Assembly (NCBI GenBank): GCA_037044905.1
Contig: JBAOKB010000124.1
Location: forward strand, 57,992 to 121,991
Origin: Hortaea werneckii
Taxonomy: Eukaryota; Ascomycota; Dothideomycetes; Mycosphaerellales; Teratosphaeriaceae
DNA: 64,000 bases
Direction of reading: 5' to 3'
Under the pieces are notes generated by a model, which did no database searches, was not told the DNA's origin, and was given only the letters and a program-made list of their open reading frames with translations. The position numbers and the translations under genes are program-made. Numbering within the stretch: the first letter of the stretch is position 1; the number at the start of each line of letters is the position of its first letter. Positions 32,614-42,821 of the stretch are shown here, in pieces.

Positions 32614-34826
32614 CGTTTGGACTAGTCAAGCTCGAAGTTAGCAGCTACCGCCATCCATCAATATCCTCCTTCCCACTCAGTGCAGGTAATAGTTCTTCAT
32701 ATCTTTTTACCTTTAGCTCATCTTTTAAAACGGAATTTCGATCTTATATATACCAAATTTGGTATTAGTAACATGCAAGACATAAAGGAAAAAGGCAAAA
32801 AGAGCAGATCTGATGGAAAAAAAGTGTGTCCATTTTCTGGCTAATCTAAGTAAACCCCCCATCGCCACCGCCAACCACCCACTCCACAGTCCCTCCTCCT
32901 CTCCCCTCCCTCCCGCTTTTCCGTCTGCAGCAAGACAAGGACTCTCACCCCTAACGAAAGACGAAGAAGCAATCCTTCCAAATCATCATGCGTCGGAGAA
33001 GGAAACGGAAGAGGAGAGAAAAAGGGGGGCCGGCCTTAGATCAGACGAACACCTCGTTTTTCCTCCATCAATGATTCCCGAATATTCCAGAGAGCGACGA
33101 CGTTCTGAGCCCGCGCGGCTTGAGGCAGACAGAATAGTAGTAGTACTTCATTCATACCTACCAAGCAGACCTCATCCACTCTCCGTCCCAGATTTCGGAG
33201 AACTTTTTTTTTTTTCTTTATTTTCTTCTTCAGGGGAATGGTCAGGCGTTGCTTTGCCTTCCTTCCTTCCTTGCTTCAGCCCTCCATCATCATGCCCCGC
33301 TATTAGCAGGAATGACATAGATAGAGAGCTTTTCTTTTCCAGTCTCGGAAGCAAGAAGCCAAGCCGGTTTTCCCCAGATTGCCAGATGACTCTTCTCTCT
33401 TTTCCTTTCTATTTCCCTTTTTCTCTCTCCCTTGAGGATCTGATATGCGTTGTCTTTGAAGTCAGATTCTGTGAATTGGTGGTCGTGAGAGAGAGCGGGC
33501 GGCAAATTCGGAGAGTGAGAGTCGAAAAGAGGGGGGTGAGTAGCTAGCGTTGGCTGTTTCCCCCTTCCTCTTCGAACAGGTGCGAGTGTTCGATCGAGAA
33601 GATCGTGACTCAGTAACAAGGCGGAAGAGTCACAGAGTGGGATCGCCAGTTACCAAAGCAACCGACACCCGTAGCCATGCTGATCTTCCTTCCCTTGCCC
33701 TTTCCACAAAACCTCGATTCGAAGGGATCGTCGAAAGTGGGGAACAGTGGTAGATGTAGCGTAAGTATGTCTTGATCCACTTCTCCTTCCGCCGTCGAAA
33801 GGATGATCGAAGCGGGAGACGGAGTTAGACACAGCACCAGCATAGTCTGTGTCGTTCGCTCATTCGAAAAATTTGTGCGTGATTTTCGTATTTGTGTGTG
33901 ATTTCATGTGTCGAGTTCCTGTAGTCGGGATGTACCGGTAGTCAAATGCCCGAAGAAAGGATTTCGGGGCCTCCCATGGCAGCGAAGGAGACACACAAAA
34001 GTCGGTCGGTTTTTCCTCTTTGCGCGAGGGAGGTAGGAAGGTGTTGGGTGGGTGAAAAAAAGAGTAGAAACAATGTCGAAAGAAAAACAGAAGGGAGCTC
34101 AAAGGCTCTCGCCGCGCAGGTGCCGGAAAGCGAAAGCTTCCCAGCACTTCATCCATCCACCGACCAACCAAACGACCGACCGACCAACTTCTCGAACCGA
34201 AAGGGGAGCACAGAGAAAGAAGGGAGTCATCTCCCTCTGTTCTCCTCCCCTCCCCCTCTCCCCGTCCTCCCTTCCCTCCCCATGCTCTCCCTCCCAATCC
34301 CAGTCTTTCCCGTCATCACATCGTACTCGATCACGAAACAGAAAAAGACCTTTTCTTGACTACCTCTTCCCCGCCCCCGTGGGCCCCAGCCGGAAAAAGA
34401 GCCTCGTCCCCAAAGGAAAACCAAAAACTCCATCCCAGAAAGAAAAAACACCACCCCCTCCTCTTGGCGTCAAAGAACCCCCTTTCCCCGCTCGCTTGCT
34501 CCGAGCAAGGTAATCCCCCGGCCTCGGAAAAGAAAAAAAGAAGAAAACAACAACAATCGCATCACCGATGTGAGGCAAAAAACCCCACACTTCCAGACCC
34601 CTAGACCCGAACCCAGCCAGGCCCAAAGCCAAGACCCAGCCCTCGATGTCCAGTGTCCCCCCCTCAGCTCTCCTCCCTCCCAATTCTCCGCGCCAGGAAA
34701 AAGATTCACACGGCCCCGCTTTTTTTTAAAAAAATTAGCAGGAAGGAAGGAAAGGAAGTGAAGAACGGAGTAAGCAAAGCCTTTCCCCCCCACAGAAAAG
34801 AAGAAAAAAACGCCATGGTTTCCATT

Positions 34827-34848
34827 AAAAAAAAAAAAAAAAAAAAAA
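34827..34848. repeat. Poly-A run (22 A)
   Basis: Uninterrupted A about 75 bases downstream of the DHH1 stop; on the DHH1 transcript strand it reads as poly-T. Confidence 0.85.
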
Positions 34849-34925
34849 CGCCCGTGCATCCCAATGTATCCAGTCCCCCCTCGCAAACATCAAACAAGCA
34901 GCGCAGCCCATCGAGCCACCCCTCT

Positions 34926-36518
34926 CTAAGCCTGAGCAGGCGGCGGCGGACCCGCAGACCGCTGCTGCTGCGGGTACCCGCCCTGCTGTCTCTGCTGCTG
35001 CTGCTGTGGATACCCACCACCAGCCTGGTATCCATTCTGGACCTGCAGATTCGGATCACGGGACGGACCACGATATCCGCCTCCGCGGCCTCCGCCACGA
35101 CCACCGCGGTGGTGGTAACCCCCGGTCCTATTAGCCGGGTTCATAAGATCCGCGCCGCTGCCTTGCTGTCTCCGGGCATTATTCTCGAGCTGCTGGCGCT
35201 GCTGGTGCGGGGGCAGGGTGCTAATAGGACGCGGGATGCTGTCGGGGGAGTCGTAGACGTAGAGTTTCTTGTCGATGTGGGCGGGGATGGGTTGGATCTC
35301 GGTGCCGAGTTCCTGCTCGATGCGGTACAGGTTGAAGCGGTCTTCCCAGTTGATCAGGTTGATGGCGAGACCCAGGTGGCCGAAACGGCCGGAGCGGCCG
35401 ATGCGGTGCAGGTAGGTTTCTGCGTTCTTGGGGAAGTCGAAGTTGATGACCACGTTCACGGCTTGGATGTCGATACCGCGGGTCAGGAGGTCGGAGCACA
35501 CGAGGTTGCGCATGGCGCCGTTGCGGAAGTCGTGGAAGACGCGGTTGCGGTGTTGTTGGAGCATCTTGGCGTGCGAGTAGAAGCAGGAGTAGCCGAGCTC
35601 GGTGATCTTCTTGGCGAGGAGCTCGACACGGGTGGTGCTGTTACAGAAGATGATGGATTGGTTGATCTGCAGTCGGCTGAAGAGGGTGTTGAGACAGTGG
35701 ACCTTCTGCTTTTCTTCGACAAAGGCGTAGTACTGGGTGATACCGCGGAGGGTAAGCTCGTCCATTAGGTTGATCTCGTGCGGATCGCGCATGTGCTTGT
35801 CCTTGAAGGACTTGACGACAATAGGGAAGGTGGCGGAGAAGAGCATGACCTGGCGCTCCTTCGGGTGGAATTGAAGTAGCTGCTCAATAGTGACCGTGAA
35901 CTCGGGCGACAGAAGCTTGTCGGCCTCGTCCATGACGAATGTGTGCGCGGCGGTAAGATCAGCGACGCCTTTTGAGGCCAGATCCAAAATACGGCCTGGC
36001 GTGCCAACAATGATGTGTACAGTGTCGTTTAGACGCATGATGTCCTCCTTCAATCCTGTTCCACCAGTGGTGACCATGACATTGATGCCGAGGTGCTTGC
36101 CCAAAGTCTTGCATACTTGCGAAGTCTGCAACGCCAACTCTCTCGTAGGGACTAGTAATAGTGCTTGAGTCTTTTCCAGCTTCGGGTTGATGCGCTCCAA
36201 TGTGGGAATCACGAACGCCGCCGTCTTTCCTGTGCCGTTCTTCGCCCGCGCCAAAACATCTCTTCCGGTCAGTGCTACAGGGATAGTCTCTTCCTGAATA
36301 GGTGAGGGCTTCTCAAATCCTGCCTCGAAAATGCCCATCAACAGCTCTCTCTTCAAGTAAAAGTCTTCAAACTCCAACCCCTTGGTTGCTGTGACATCCT
36401 CTGTCTGTTGTCTGCCATCCTTGGCGGGTTGGTTCAGGCCGTCCTTCCAGTCGTTGTTCGTTGCGGCGGCATCGTTCAAGGTCGTGCCTTCGAGCTGATT
36501 CGCAAGCTCCGAGGCCAT
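34926..36518 (-). CDS. DHH1: DEAD-box RNA helicase Dhh1 (DDX6 family)
   Basis: Single exon, 530 residues. All helicase motifs are present: Q motif (PSPIQEETIP, ~71-80), motif I AKNGTGKT (92-99), PTRELA, GTPGR, DEAD (197-200), SAT (228-230), CSDLLTRGID and HRIGRSGR (371-378). FEDFYLKRELLMGIFEAGFE and YYAFVEEKQKVHCLNTLFSRLQ are typical of Dhh1/DDX6. It activates mRNA decapping and represses translation, working with Dcp2, Edc3, Pat1 and the CCR4-NOT complex in P-bodies. After residue ~430 the tail is low-complexity: Arg/Gly boxes (RGGRGGGRGGG) and Gln-rich tracts (YPQQQQQRQQGGYPQQQ), likely to promote condensation. It is divergent from the rhomboid gene and convergent with POM152. Identity is very firm. 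Confidence 0.97.
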   Translation of the reverse strand: MASELANQLEGTTLNDAAATNNDWKDGLNQPAKDGRQQTEDVTATKGLEFEDFYLKRELLMGIFEAGFEKPSPIQEETIPVALTGRDVLARAKNGTGKTAAFVIPTLERINPKLEKTQALLLVPTRELALQTSQVCKTLGKHLGINVMVTTGGTGLKEDIMRLNDTVHIIVGTPGRILDLASKGVADLTAAHTFVMDEADKLLSPEFTVTIEQLLQFHPKERQVMLFSATFPIVVKSFKDKHMRDPHEINLMDELTLRGITQYYAFVEEKQKVHCLNTLFSRLQINQSIIFCNSTTRVELLAKKITELGYSCFYSHAKMLQQHRNRVFHDFRNGAMRNLVCSDLLTRGIDIQAVNVVINFDFPKNAETYLHRIGRSGRFGHLGLAINLINWEDRFNLYRIEQELGTEIQPIPAHIDKKLYVYDSPDSIPRPISTLPPHQQRQQLENNARRQQGSGADLMNPANRTGGYHHRGGRGGGRGGGYRGPSRDPNLQVQNGYQAGGGYPQQQQQRQQGGYPQQQRSAGPPPPAQA

Positions 36519-37555
36519 GTCGTATGTCGTATGGGATGAGAGGAGATGCTCAAGGGGAGCGGAAAGGCAGGTGGATAGGGTGGAAAGGAAATTGACCCAA
36601 TGGTAGAAAGCTCAATGGCGGGTCGCAGAGATGGGAAGCTTGTCGGGGAAGACGGAGGAGCGCGCGCGGAATGAAGATTCAGGTGTCTCTCTCTTCACAC
36701 GTCGTTACTGTCTGTCGTTGCCTGAGGCCTAATGGAATTGAGATCGGCGTGGTCGTCTCGTGTGATGATGAGGAGGGAAGCTCTTGGAGTTTCTGGTGAT
36801 GGCGTGATGGAGACAGAAATTCCAGTTGGATTCTGTTCAGGGCTCGCTGGCTCGCTCGGTCAAGGCGCGGAGTGGATGATGGGGCTCGGAATGAACCGTC
36901 GAATCAATATCTAGTCAACATGGATTGATCAATTGGTATGGGATGGATTGGGTTGCGAGCGTGGGTGTGGATGTGGACGTGGATGTGGAGGAGGAGGAGG
37001 TGGATTGTGTGTGGTATCTGCTGCGTCTTCACTGGCTGTCGCATGCAGATCCAATCGTCCCGGTCGTGAGGTGGGGCCCGCGGACTTGAAGCCTGAGGCA
37101 TATGCAATAGCCCACCCAAGGTACCTTACCTAGATTACCTTATTGTACCGTTTACTCTTCCACCACAGGAAATGCGACAGAAGCACCTAGCGAGGCATTG
37201 GGGTAATTCCCATCATCTCTACTGCTCTCCTGCTCCGTCACGCCATGGAGCGATTGATCCCACCGACTTTGATGCCTTTTGATGATCCCTAATCAATTCC
37301 TATCAAACATCCCATCCTCGCTTACGCCCGCTGCATATCCTCATCCCGCGCATTCCCTGTATTGACTCCGCCTTGTGCAACCTGTCTTGCATCCAGTCGG
37401 CTAATTGAATCCATCGACATACTCATACTTAGCCCTCTCTCCCCCAACCTCCTCGTTGACTTTGCATCTTCCCTCCAACTTTCTCTCTATCAATGAACAG
37501 CCCTCATTAGTCTCTATCATTTTCGCCACCAGTGGTGGATCAACTTACTCCAGCA
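36519..37555. other. Divergent promoter region, DHH1 / rhomboid
   Basis: About 1.04 kb between the two ATGs. A (GGATGTGGAC)-like and GAGGAGGAGG purine stretch lies at about 36965-37000. No coding exon seen. Confidence 0.5.
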
Positions 37556-38599
37556 ATGCTTTCAACCGAACCTCAAACCCTCCGCCTTTCCAAGGTTTGG
37601 GGTCAACCAATTCAGATCCTTCGTCAACCTTCTATCCCACGAACTCACATCCAAACACCCAAACCTCGTAGATGCCTAAACACCAACTCCAACCGCAAAA
37701 CCCCCACGCCACCCTCCCTCCCCCAACGCCTCCTTAATCGCACCTACTACCAAAAAACCTACTTCTACCCACCCCCACCACCACCGACCCCTTCCACCGC
37801 CACGAACCTTACAAACTGGACCCTCATCGGCCTGAACACCGCCATCTTCGCCCTATGGCAATACGCCGCCCACCAACCCCCTACCCCATCCCACCACCAC
37901 CTTCGCCACGAAAAAACCCCCCTCACCCCCGAAACCCTCACGGCCCACACCACCCTCTCCTGGCCGAACCTGCACGCAGGCCGCTACTGGACCCTCCTCA
38001 CCTCCGCCTTCTCCCACCAAGACCCCGTCCACTTCCTCTTCAACATGCTCTCCCTACGCGCCTTCGCGACGATCCTAACCCGCATCCCAGGCCTCAGACC
38101 CATCCACCTCATCTTCCTCGCCACGGGCAGCGCACTAGCGGGTTCCCTAGGATTCCTCTACCACGACTCCCATCGCCGCCGTCAACTTCCCGCACAGCGG
38201 GGGGAAGGGGGAAACCTCATCGGTCGCACTGTCGAAGGCACCAACCGCCAGATCTCCCGCGGGATCCCCGGCGCCGGAGCAGCACGGGGGATAGAAATCC
38301 ATCGCTCCGCCCTCGGCGCTAGCGGGATCGTCCTAGGGTTCGGCGCAGCGGCGACGTGTCTGGCGCCTTTTACGCGGATGGCGGTGATGTTCCTGCCTGT
38401 GCCGGTCCCGCTGTGGGTGCTGACGTCGGTGTATGCGGCGGTGGATACGTATTTTCTAGATGATCCGCGGTCGCCGGTGGCGCACTCGGCGCATTTGGGT
38501 GGGGCGGTGTTTGGGGGGGTGTTTTATTTGGTGGTTTTGAGGAGGTTGGGGGGTTTGGGGGGTTTTGGTGGGGGTTGGGTGAGGGGGGGAGGGTGGTGA
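37556..38599 (+). CDS. Rhomboid intramembrane serine protease (possibly mitochondrial, Pcp1/PARL-like)
   Basis: Single exon, 347 residues from the ATG at 37556. The first ~70 residues are rich in Arg, Lys, Pro and Ser/Thr with almost no acidic residues, as in a mitochondrial import signal. The rhomboid core has NWTLIGLNTAIFALW (TM1), WTLLTSAFSHQDPVHFLFNML (loop and TM2 with the conserved His and Asn), GASG with catalytic Ser256 (254-257), and HSAHLGGAVFGG with catalytic His313. A charged insert (~203-250) precedes the GASG helix. Yeast Pcp1 of this size cleaves Mgm1 and Ccp1 in the inner membrane; the same role is plausible but not proved. Codons are strongly C-ending in the first half and G-rich in the second, so strand composition flips near 38300. 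Confidence 0.88.
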   Translation: MLSTEPQTLRLSKVWGQPIQILRQPSIPRTHIQTPKPRRCLNTNSNRKTPTPPSLPQRLLNRTYYQKTYFYPPPPPPTPSTATNLTNWTLIGLNTAIFALWQYAAHQPPTPSHHHLRHEKTPLTPETLTAHTTLSWPNLHAGRYWTLLTSAFSHQDPVHFLFNMLSLRAFATILTRIPGLRPIHLIFLATGSALAGSLGFLYHDSHRRRQLPAQRGEGGNLIGRTVEGTNRQISRGIPGAGAARGIEIHRSALGASGIVLGFGAAATCLAPFTRMAVMFLPVPVPLWVLTSVYAAVDTYFLDDPRSPVAHSAHLGGAVFGGVFYLVVLRRLGGLGGFGGGWVRGGGW

Positions 38600-38748
38600 G
38601 TATGGAGGAGATGGGGAGACGGGGAAAGGGAGGAGAGAGAGAGGGTGGGCTGCGGCGTTCATTATATCAGAGAACGGGGATTTGAAAAGTTCCCCGGAAG
38701 AGGTAAAAGGGAAGCAGCAGAAGTCTCATTTGGTTTCGAGTTTTCTTT

Positions 38749-38792
38749 TTCTTCTTCTTCTTCTTCTTTCTTTCTTTTTTTTTTTTTTTTTT
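38749..38792. repeat. TTC microsatellite followed by 17-T run
   Basis: CTTCTTCTTC-type repeats at about 38749-38768, then mixed CTTT, then T at 38776-38792. Confidence 0.75.
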
Positions 38793-39683
38793 CTAAAAAG
38801 AAAGAAATTTGAAAACGCTGTTCTAAAAAGCGTCGAAGAAGAGTTAGGCAAACATCGGCTTTTCGCTCATTCTTACGCCCCTTCAACATCTTATTTCCTC
38901 CCTATTATCGCGAACCTCGACATACGAGAAAGGGAAAAGAGAAAAATTAAACAATAAAAGGCAAGAGCAAAAGATTAAAACAAAAAATTAGAATGCGAAA
39001 AAAAAAAAAAAGGGGTGGGGGGAGGAACAATTCATGCCAATTCCATACTTCTCCTACTCGCGTTTAAAACAGATCCGCATGAATTGCCCGATCTCGAGGA
39101 TCTCCCTAGGTCTGTCTTTTTAAAGGAAGAAAAGAGGAGAAGGAAGGAACGAGGTGCCGGCGTGAAACCAACTAAACCACAAGGAGAAAAAGACAAGATT
39201 CGATAAGAAACGGAGAAGAAAAAGGGACAAAGAGAAAGAGAAAGAAGAAGGAGCGGGATACGAAAGAATCTTAGGGGGGGCCACGTTTAGTAGGGAAACA
39301 GCGGGAAGGATGTAACTACGATGTTCTCTAATCCCTTCTTTTCGACATGTATGCCCCATTTTCCCTCCTAGGAACTCGAGGGGCTGCTAGTAGAGGCAAG
39401 TAACATTAAGAGATGCGTGCCGTGTATCTACGAATGAATTATTGAATTTCTTCTTAATGTTCGGCTCCTTGTCCTTGCCCTTATCCTTACAATTAGCCTT
39501 TTTTTTTTTTTTTCTCTCTCTACCTCCGGTTGTGTGTAAGTTAGGGGGTAGTCGCGGGAGGCCGACCGGGGAGGGAAATAGCAACAAGACTACTATAGCT
39601 ATTCTTTAGGCTCGCTAGATCATAGTGTTTATAAGCCCCATGCGCCCTCTACTAGCAGCCGTACGTCTAACTCTCTCTTGTGA

Positions 39684-39713
39684 ACCATCCATCCATCTAT
39701 CTATCTATCTATC
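39684..39713. repeat. ATCC/ATCT tetranucleotide microsatellite
   Basis: Two ATCC units pass into four ATCT units and one ATCC unit. Confidence 0.8.
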
Positions 39714-39833
39714 CTTAAATTTATCCCTTATCGTAGACACTCCATTTAAACCTAGATCTTACCGACCCTACACCCACGGGTCTATATTACACTTACTACC
39801 TAGAGCGACTTACCTTCAATATTTCCTTCTAAG

Positions 39834-39854
39834 TTTTTTTTTTTTTTTTTTTTT
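39834..39854. repeat. Poly-T run (21 T)
   Basis: Uninterrupted T followed by CCCC. Confidence 0.85.
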
Positions 39855-40099
39855 CCCCTTCTTATCATTTTCTCGGCAAGCCGGGGGTGTAGTCGGTGCA
39901 ATTCAGGACGGAAGTTTGGCTTATAACGACAACAACAACGATGAGGAGGAAATTATAAGTAGGACTCGCAATAGTAGTAGGAGTAGTAGGAGGAGTAGTA
40001 GGAGGAGCGGAAAGCGAGGAGCCAGGAGCAGACGAGGCGAGGAGGGGAAGGAAGAGAGGGAGAAAGGGGGAGAGAGAGGGAAGAGGACGGTTCTTGCGC

Positions 40100-40157
40100 T
40101 AGATGGATGGACTGATGGACGGACGGATGGATAGATGGATGGATGGATGGATGAATG
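40100..40157. repeat. GGAT/GGAC imperfect tetranucleotide repeat
   Basis: Imperfect GATG/GGAC units, the reverse-complement type of the ATCC repeat 400 bp to the left; the two can pair as distant inverted repeats. Confidence 0.7.
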
Positions 40158-40324
40158 GCTAGCGGGCTGGATGGATGGCATGGACGGACGCATGCATGCA
40201 TGGATGGATAGACATGTGCATTTGGATAGAAAAATCAGATTTCCCTTAATAAACAAAGAATTTCGAAAATATGAAGCCCAGAAAGGAAAAAGAAAAAAAA
40301 AGAAAAAATTTATATCTCGTCAGG

Positions 40325-40357
40325 GGCGGCGGCGGCGGCGGCGGTGATGATGATGGT
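40325..40357. repeat. GGC then TGA/TGG trinucleotide repeat
   Basis: Six to seven GGC units followed by TGATGATGATGGTGG. Confidence 0.8.
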
Positions 40358-40779
40358 GGTATCTCCGGACCTTTTCCTTTTCCTCTCTCACTCTCACTCT
40401 CTCTGTCTCCTTGCCCTTTCCCTTTTCCTTCTTTCGCCCTTCACTTCCCTTCTCACTCTCCCTTCTCCTTTCCTCTTCATCCTATCTCAGGAAGATGGAC
40501 GGGTAGTGTGTGGCGTGAGAGGGTAATTTCCAAGGACTTCGGTTTTTCTTTTTCTGGTTTTTTTGTTTGGATGCCCGGTTTTCTTTCGTTCGTATCAGCA
40601 ATTGATCAGGGGAGTAAGGGTCGTGAAAATAATGTCGGATGGCGGGCGTGCGTGCGTGGCTAGATATCTGCCTCTCTCTTTCTTTGTCTCCTTCGCTCGA
40701 TCTTCCGGCGTAAGGAGAACTGCGAGTCGGGAGCAAGTCCTTTCTCTTTCTTTTATAAACTCTTTTCCTCTCCTGACTC

Positions 40780-41989
40780 CTACGAAGTATCAGGGTTCGC
40801 GACCTATTCCCGGACATGTCAGTATCCTGTTCCCTTTCCATGCTTTCGTACGACAATCCATCCCCGATTCCACCTTCATTTGCAAAGACTTACCCTCAAT
40901 ATCCGCCGCGAATAATCCTGATCGTCCGCAATACTGCCCGCACTATTCCGTCTGCCGGCCTCGGGATCGAGTCTAGAGTCCGACTGTTGGCTGTAGGCGG
41001 TCGGCGGGGGTTTCGGCTCGCGCATGTCGCTGCCGCGCATGAAGTCGGAGACCTGGTTTTGGCGCTTGTATTCTTCCTCGGCTTGCTGGCGCTTCTTGTG
41101 GCGGATCCAGAGGACGATTCCGGCTACGATGGCTGCGGCGGCGAGGACGCCGACGACGACGCCGGCGGCTACCCCGGCTACGTTCGTGCCGCCTCCGTCG
41201 GATTTCGAGTCTTCGGTTGGACTGTTGGTTGCGGTCGCGTCGGCTACCTGAGTCGCAGGTTGGGTGACTATAACGGTCGAGCCAGGCGCTACGCTCGTCA
41301 CGACTACGGGAGCCTGAGTAGTGGTTGCCTCATTCGATTGATCCGGCTGTGGAGTCTGTGATGAGGAGGAGGAAGAAGTGTCAGCTGCTGCCGTGGTCGT
41401 GGAGGAGGGTTCCACTGCTGTGGTGGAGCTTGAGCCTACACTGGAAGTTGAGGATGAACTCGAGTCTGAGCCGCCACCGCCGTACTCAGGTACATCGGCT
41501 TCGTCCTTCGTTCCAGTGAGGTAGACTGAGAAGAAGCCATCACCGCCACCTGTGCGCTGTCAGTGTCGCGTCCTGGCCTGTGTGAAGACTCGCGTGCCGA
41601 TACTTACAATTGTCCTGGCCGTAGCCGTTGCATGGCGTACTGCACTTGGAATCTGACACCTTGTTGCTCGATTGGGGTAGAGCATTGCCGCACCAACAGT
41701 TACTGCCCCCGCTCAAGCCCATGACTGCAAAGTTCTTGGGAGCACATTGCTCCTGACAGTACCCTGAGGTCTGGTATGTGTAGCTGCCTTGATCGGTCAA
41801 GCCGGCGGATGAAGAGTAGCATCCCTCATATGTCATGGCGCTCAGTCGCTTTTCCAGAGTAGCAGCAGCAGCAGGCTGAGATCTGGTGAGCTTCTGATGG
41901 AAATGGGCATGTGCGTGGGTGCAAGTTACTGTGGCGGTAAGGAGCGATAGTGCGGCGTACGCGGTCGTGACGCCGAATGTTGATGGCAT
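40780..41989 (-). CDS. WSC-domain cell-wall stress sensor (Wsc1-like)
   Basis: Three exons, 41989-41608, 41549-40894 and 40803-40780, give 353 residues; an ATG at 42019 would add ten. A signal peptide (AYAALSLLTATVTCTHA) is followed by one WSC domain at ~52-138 with its cysteine pattern (YEGCYSS, YCQEQCAPKNFAVMGL, CWCGNALP, CSTPCNG, DNCGG, FFSVYL). A Ser/Thr-rich O-glycosylated rod leads to the membrane helix (VAAGVVVGVLAAAAIVAGIVLWI) and a short tail starting RHKKRQQAEEEYKRQ. The tail ends RRILRVANPDTS only if the last 24-nt exon is spliced on; the family commonly ends this way. If the 90-bp intron is retained the protein ends RVSLCK. Wsc proteins detect wall strain and signal through Rho1 to the Pkc1 pathway; here that is by family. 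Confidence 0.9.
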
Positions 41990-42803
41990 CGTGCCTCGCG
42001 GGGAGGGTGCGGCGTGCACCGAAGCAAGGGGAGAAAGGAGTGTGGGTTTAGGAGAGAAAGGTTGGCTGAGTGTGGAGTGCTAAGCGAGAGCGCGTGTTTG
42101 GAGAGTCGAGAACGCTGCAGCGTCAAGGTTAGTCTCCTTGACCTTTGCGACTGCTGCTGTTGCTGCTGCTGTCACAGCTGGCAGTGGTGGTGGTGAGGGT
42201 GGTGTCGATGCCCGCTGGTGATCTGTCCTGGTGATCCGGCACGGACAGGGCAGACAGACAGGGTGGAGGTGGCGGTGATTGGGCGTGCGAACCTTTGTCC
42301 TGCGGCTGTCCAGCAGCGCAATCACCTAGTCGCCTCGCCCTGGTTTCAAACAAGAAAGTCACGAGACCCTGTCGGCCGGTCTCCTTCACTCCGAGCGACT
42401 GCTGATGCCTGTGGTCTCCTCCCAAGGTGTCGATGTCTCTCTCCCGCAATAACGAGCGTCGCTGTCACTCGAAGCCTTGGGCGTGCGTCGCGATGGGTGA
42501 CTGCCGGCTTCCCTTGCCGTGCGTCGAAGTCCCGGTCGGTCAGAGGAATACCAATCGCTGCTCGGCTGACACGGCGAAATGTGACAACTGGGGTTTCCGG
42601 CGGCGTGGAATGTTTCAAAGGGATGGTGCGCCGTGCTGCCGGGGGATGGCTGTGGTGGGTGCACCGGCGGGAGAAGCACGTGGATTTCGAAGCGGTGGGC
42701 CAACGAATGGAACGAACGTCGTGATCAACCACCTCGCGACCGAGATGGGAAAAAAAGGATTGACGCGATAGTAGTAAAAGAGTGTGGGTTGTCTGTCTGG
42801 ATA

Positions 42804-42821
42804 GGACGACGACGACGACGG
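42804..42821. repeat. GAC trinucleotide repeat
   Basis: Five to six GAC units followed by GGTGATGATG. Confidence 0.75.

Larger units (their letters stand above)
32152..34925. other. Long convergent intergenic region rich in homopolymers
   Basis: 2.77 kb between the stops of POM152 and DHH1. It is low-complexity: long G, C, T and A runs, C/T-rich and G/A-rich blocks, and tracts such as GAAAGAAAAA and CTTTTCTTTTC. Open frames up to 244 codons (32813-33547, +) read as Ser/Pro/Phe/Arg-biased translations of simple sequence and show no domain. It may include long 3' UTRs of both genes. See findings. Confidence 0.6.
38600..40779. other. Long convergent intergenic region rich in microsatellites
   Basis: 2.18 kb between the stops of the rhomboid and WSC genes. 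It contains TTC repeats and a T-run (38749-38792), an A-run (38998-39011), ATCC/ATCT repeats (39684-39713), a T-run (39834-39854), GGAT-type repeats (about 40100-40157) and a GGC repeat (40325-40344). Most open frames here read through these repeats. No gene supported; long 3' UTRs are possible. Confidence 0.6.

Noticed and set aside
32813..33547. 244-codon plus-strand frame in the POM152-DHH1 spacer
   Set aside because: The translation is Ser/Pro/Phe/Arg-biased low complexity from CT-rich DNA, with no domain and no partner exons.
34653..35768. 371-codon frame antisense to DHH1
   Set aside because: Overlaps a certain gene; its sequence is the usual Val/Ala/Asp-rich antisense pattern.
39684..40344. 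Possible CRISPR-like array
   Set aside because: Units are 3-4 bp microsatellites without regular spacers.
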